A stretch of DNA of 19,169 nucleotides from Brachionus koreanus (Eukaryota; Rotifera; Eurotatoria; Ploima; Brachionidae). This document shows positions 19,053 through 19,169 of this stretch, in pieces (the stretch's first letter is position 1; every line of letters starts with the position of its first letter). The notes under the pieces were generated by a model. The model made no database searches and was not told the origin of the DNA. It saw only the letters and a list, made by a program, of their open reading frames with translations. The stretch is from the NCBI GenBank assembly GCA_016987375.1, contig PJRA01000323.1:153753-172921 (forward strand). The letters run 5' to 3'. A program made the translations under genes and the position numbers.

Positions 19053-19169
19053 TTCTTCTGCTAGTAATTTTTTTTTTCTTGCTAGCAAATTTTTATGATA
19101 GCTAAATTAATGATAGTAATTATTTTCTTCTGCTAGCAAGTTTTTTTCACCTGCTTGTAAAATTATGTG
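19053..19169. repeat. 72-bp-period direct repeat
   Basis: TTCTTCTGCTAG followed by a variable base, AA and a T run begins at 19053 and again at 19125. A related CTTGCTAGCAAATTTTT lies between at about 19079. The array may continue beyond the window end. Confidence 0.5.

Overview
This is an extremely AT-rich eukaryotic window. There are no bacterial operons or Shine-Dalgarno sites, A/T homopolymers and AATAAA motifs are abundant, and the one confidently modelled multi-exon gene has six GT-AG introns of only 45-59 bp. That combination, with one animal-type oxidoreductase gene and many decayed transposon pieces, fits a small AT-rich invertebrate genome. A monogonont rotifer such as Brachionus is my best guess; this is inference, not proof.

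Layout. Positions 1-560 hold a diverged direct duplication. A minus-strand gene at 863-1776 encodes a small, probably secreted, coiled-coil protein, and a compound hairpin follows its stop. From 1966 to about 7500 the DNA is mostly gene-poor, with an imperfect foldback (2642-2809), a small membrane-protein ORF (4383-4724, minus), a tRNA-like promoter fragment (5437-5502) and a weak coding-like patch (6690-7025). A 5'-end remnant of a Tc1-like DNA transposon, with transposase N-terminal helix-turn-helix and an IR/DR-style end, lies at 7507-8097 on the minus strand. From 8580 to 10170 the minus strand carries a broken coding block that includes a cysteine-rich module, interrupted by a palindrome. 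The stretch 10170-12480 is non-coding apart from a foldback with 29-bp perfect arms.

The most striking gene is at 12912-13376 on the plus strand: an intron-free 154-residue protein that looks like the Tse2 family of ADP-ribosyltransferase-like toxins. Tse2 is best known as a bacterial type VI secretion effector, with related domains in fungi. Its presence beside an ordinary intron-rich animal gene suggests horizontal acquisition or a domesticated toxin fold. Downstream is a 712-bp foldback or MITE-like element with long arms (about 175 bp) that are nearly identical (13624-14335). It is followed by a complete seven-exon prostaglandin reductase 1-like gene (14786-16092, plus).

From 16839 there is a possible first coding exon of another plus-strand gene. 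A GC-richer island (about 17215-18560) follows; its minus strand contains a frameshifted relic of an LTR-retrotransposon gag with a zinc-knuckle remnant and, perhaps, a primer-binding site and LTR. The last 100 bases contain a 72-bp-period repeat. No pathway links the genes; the window reads as two intact genes set in a graveyard of mobile elements.
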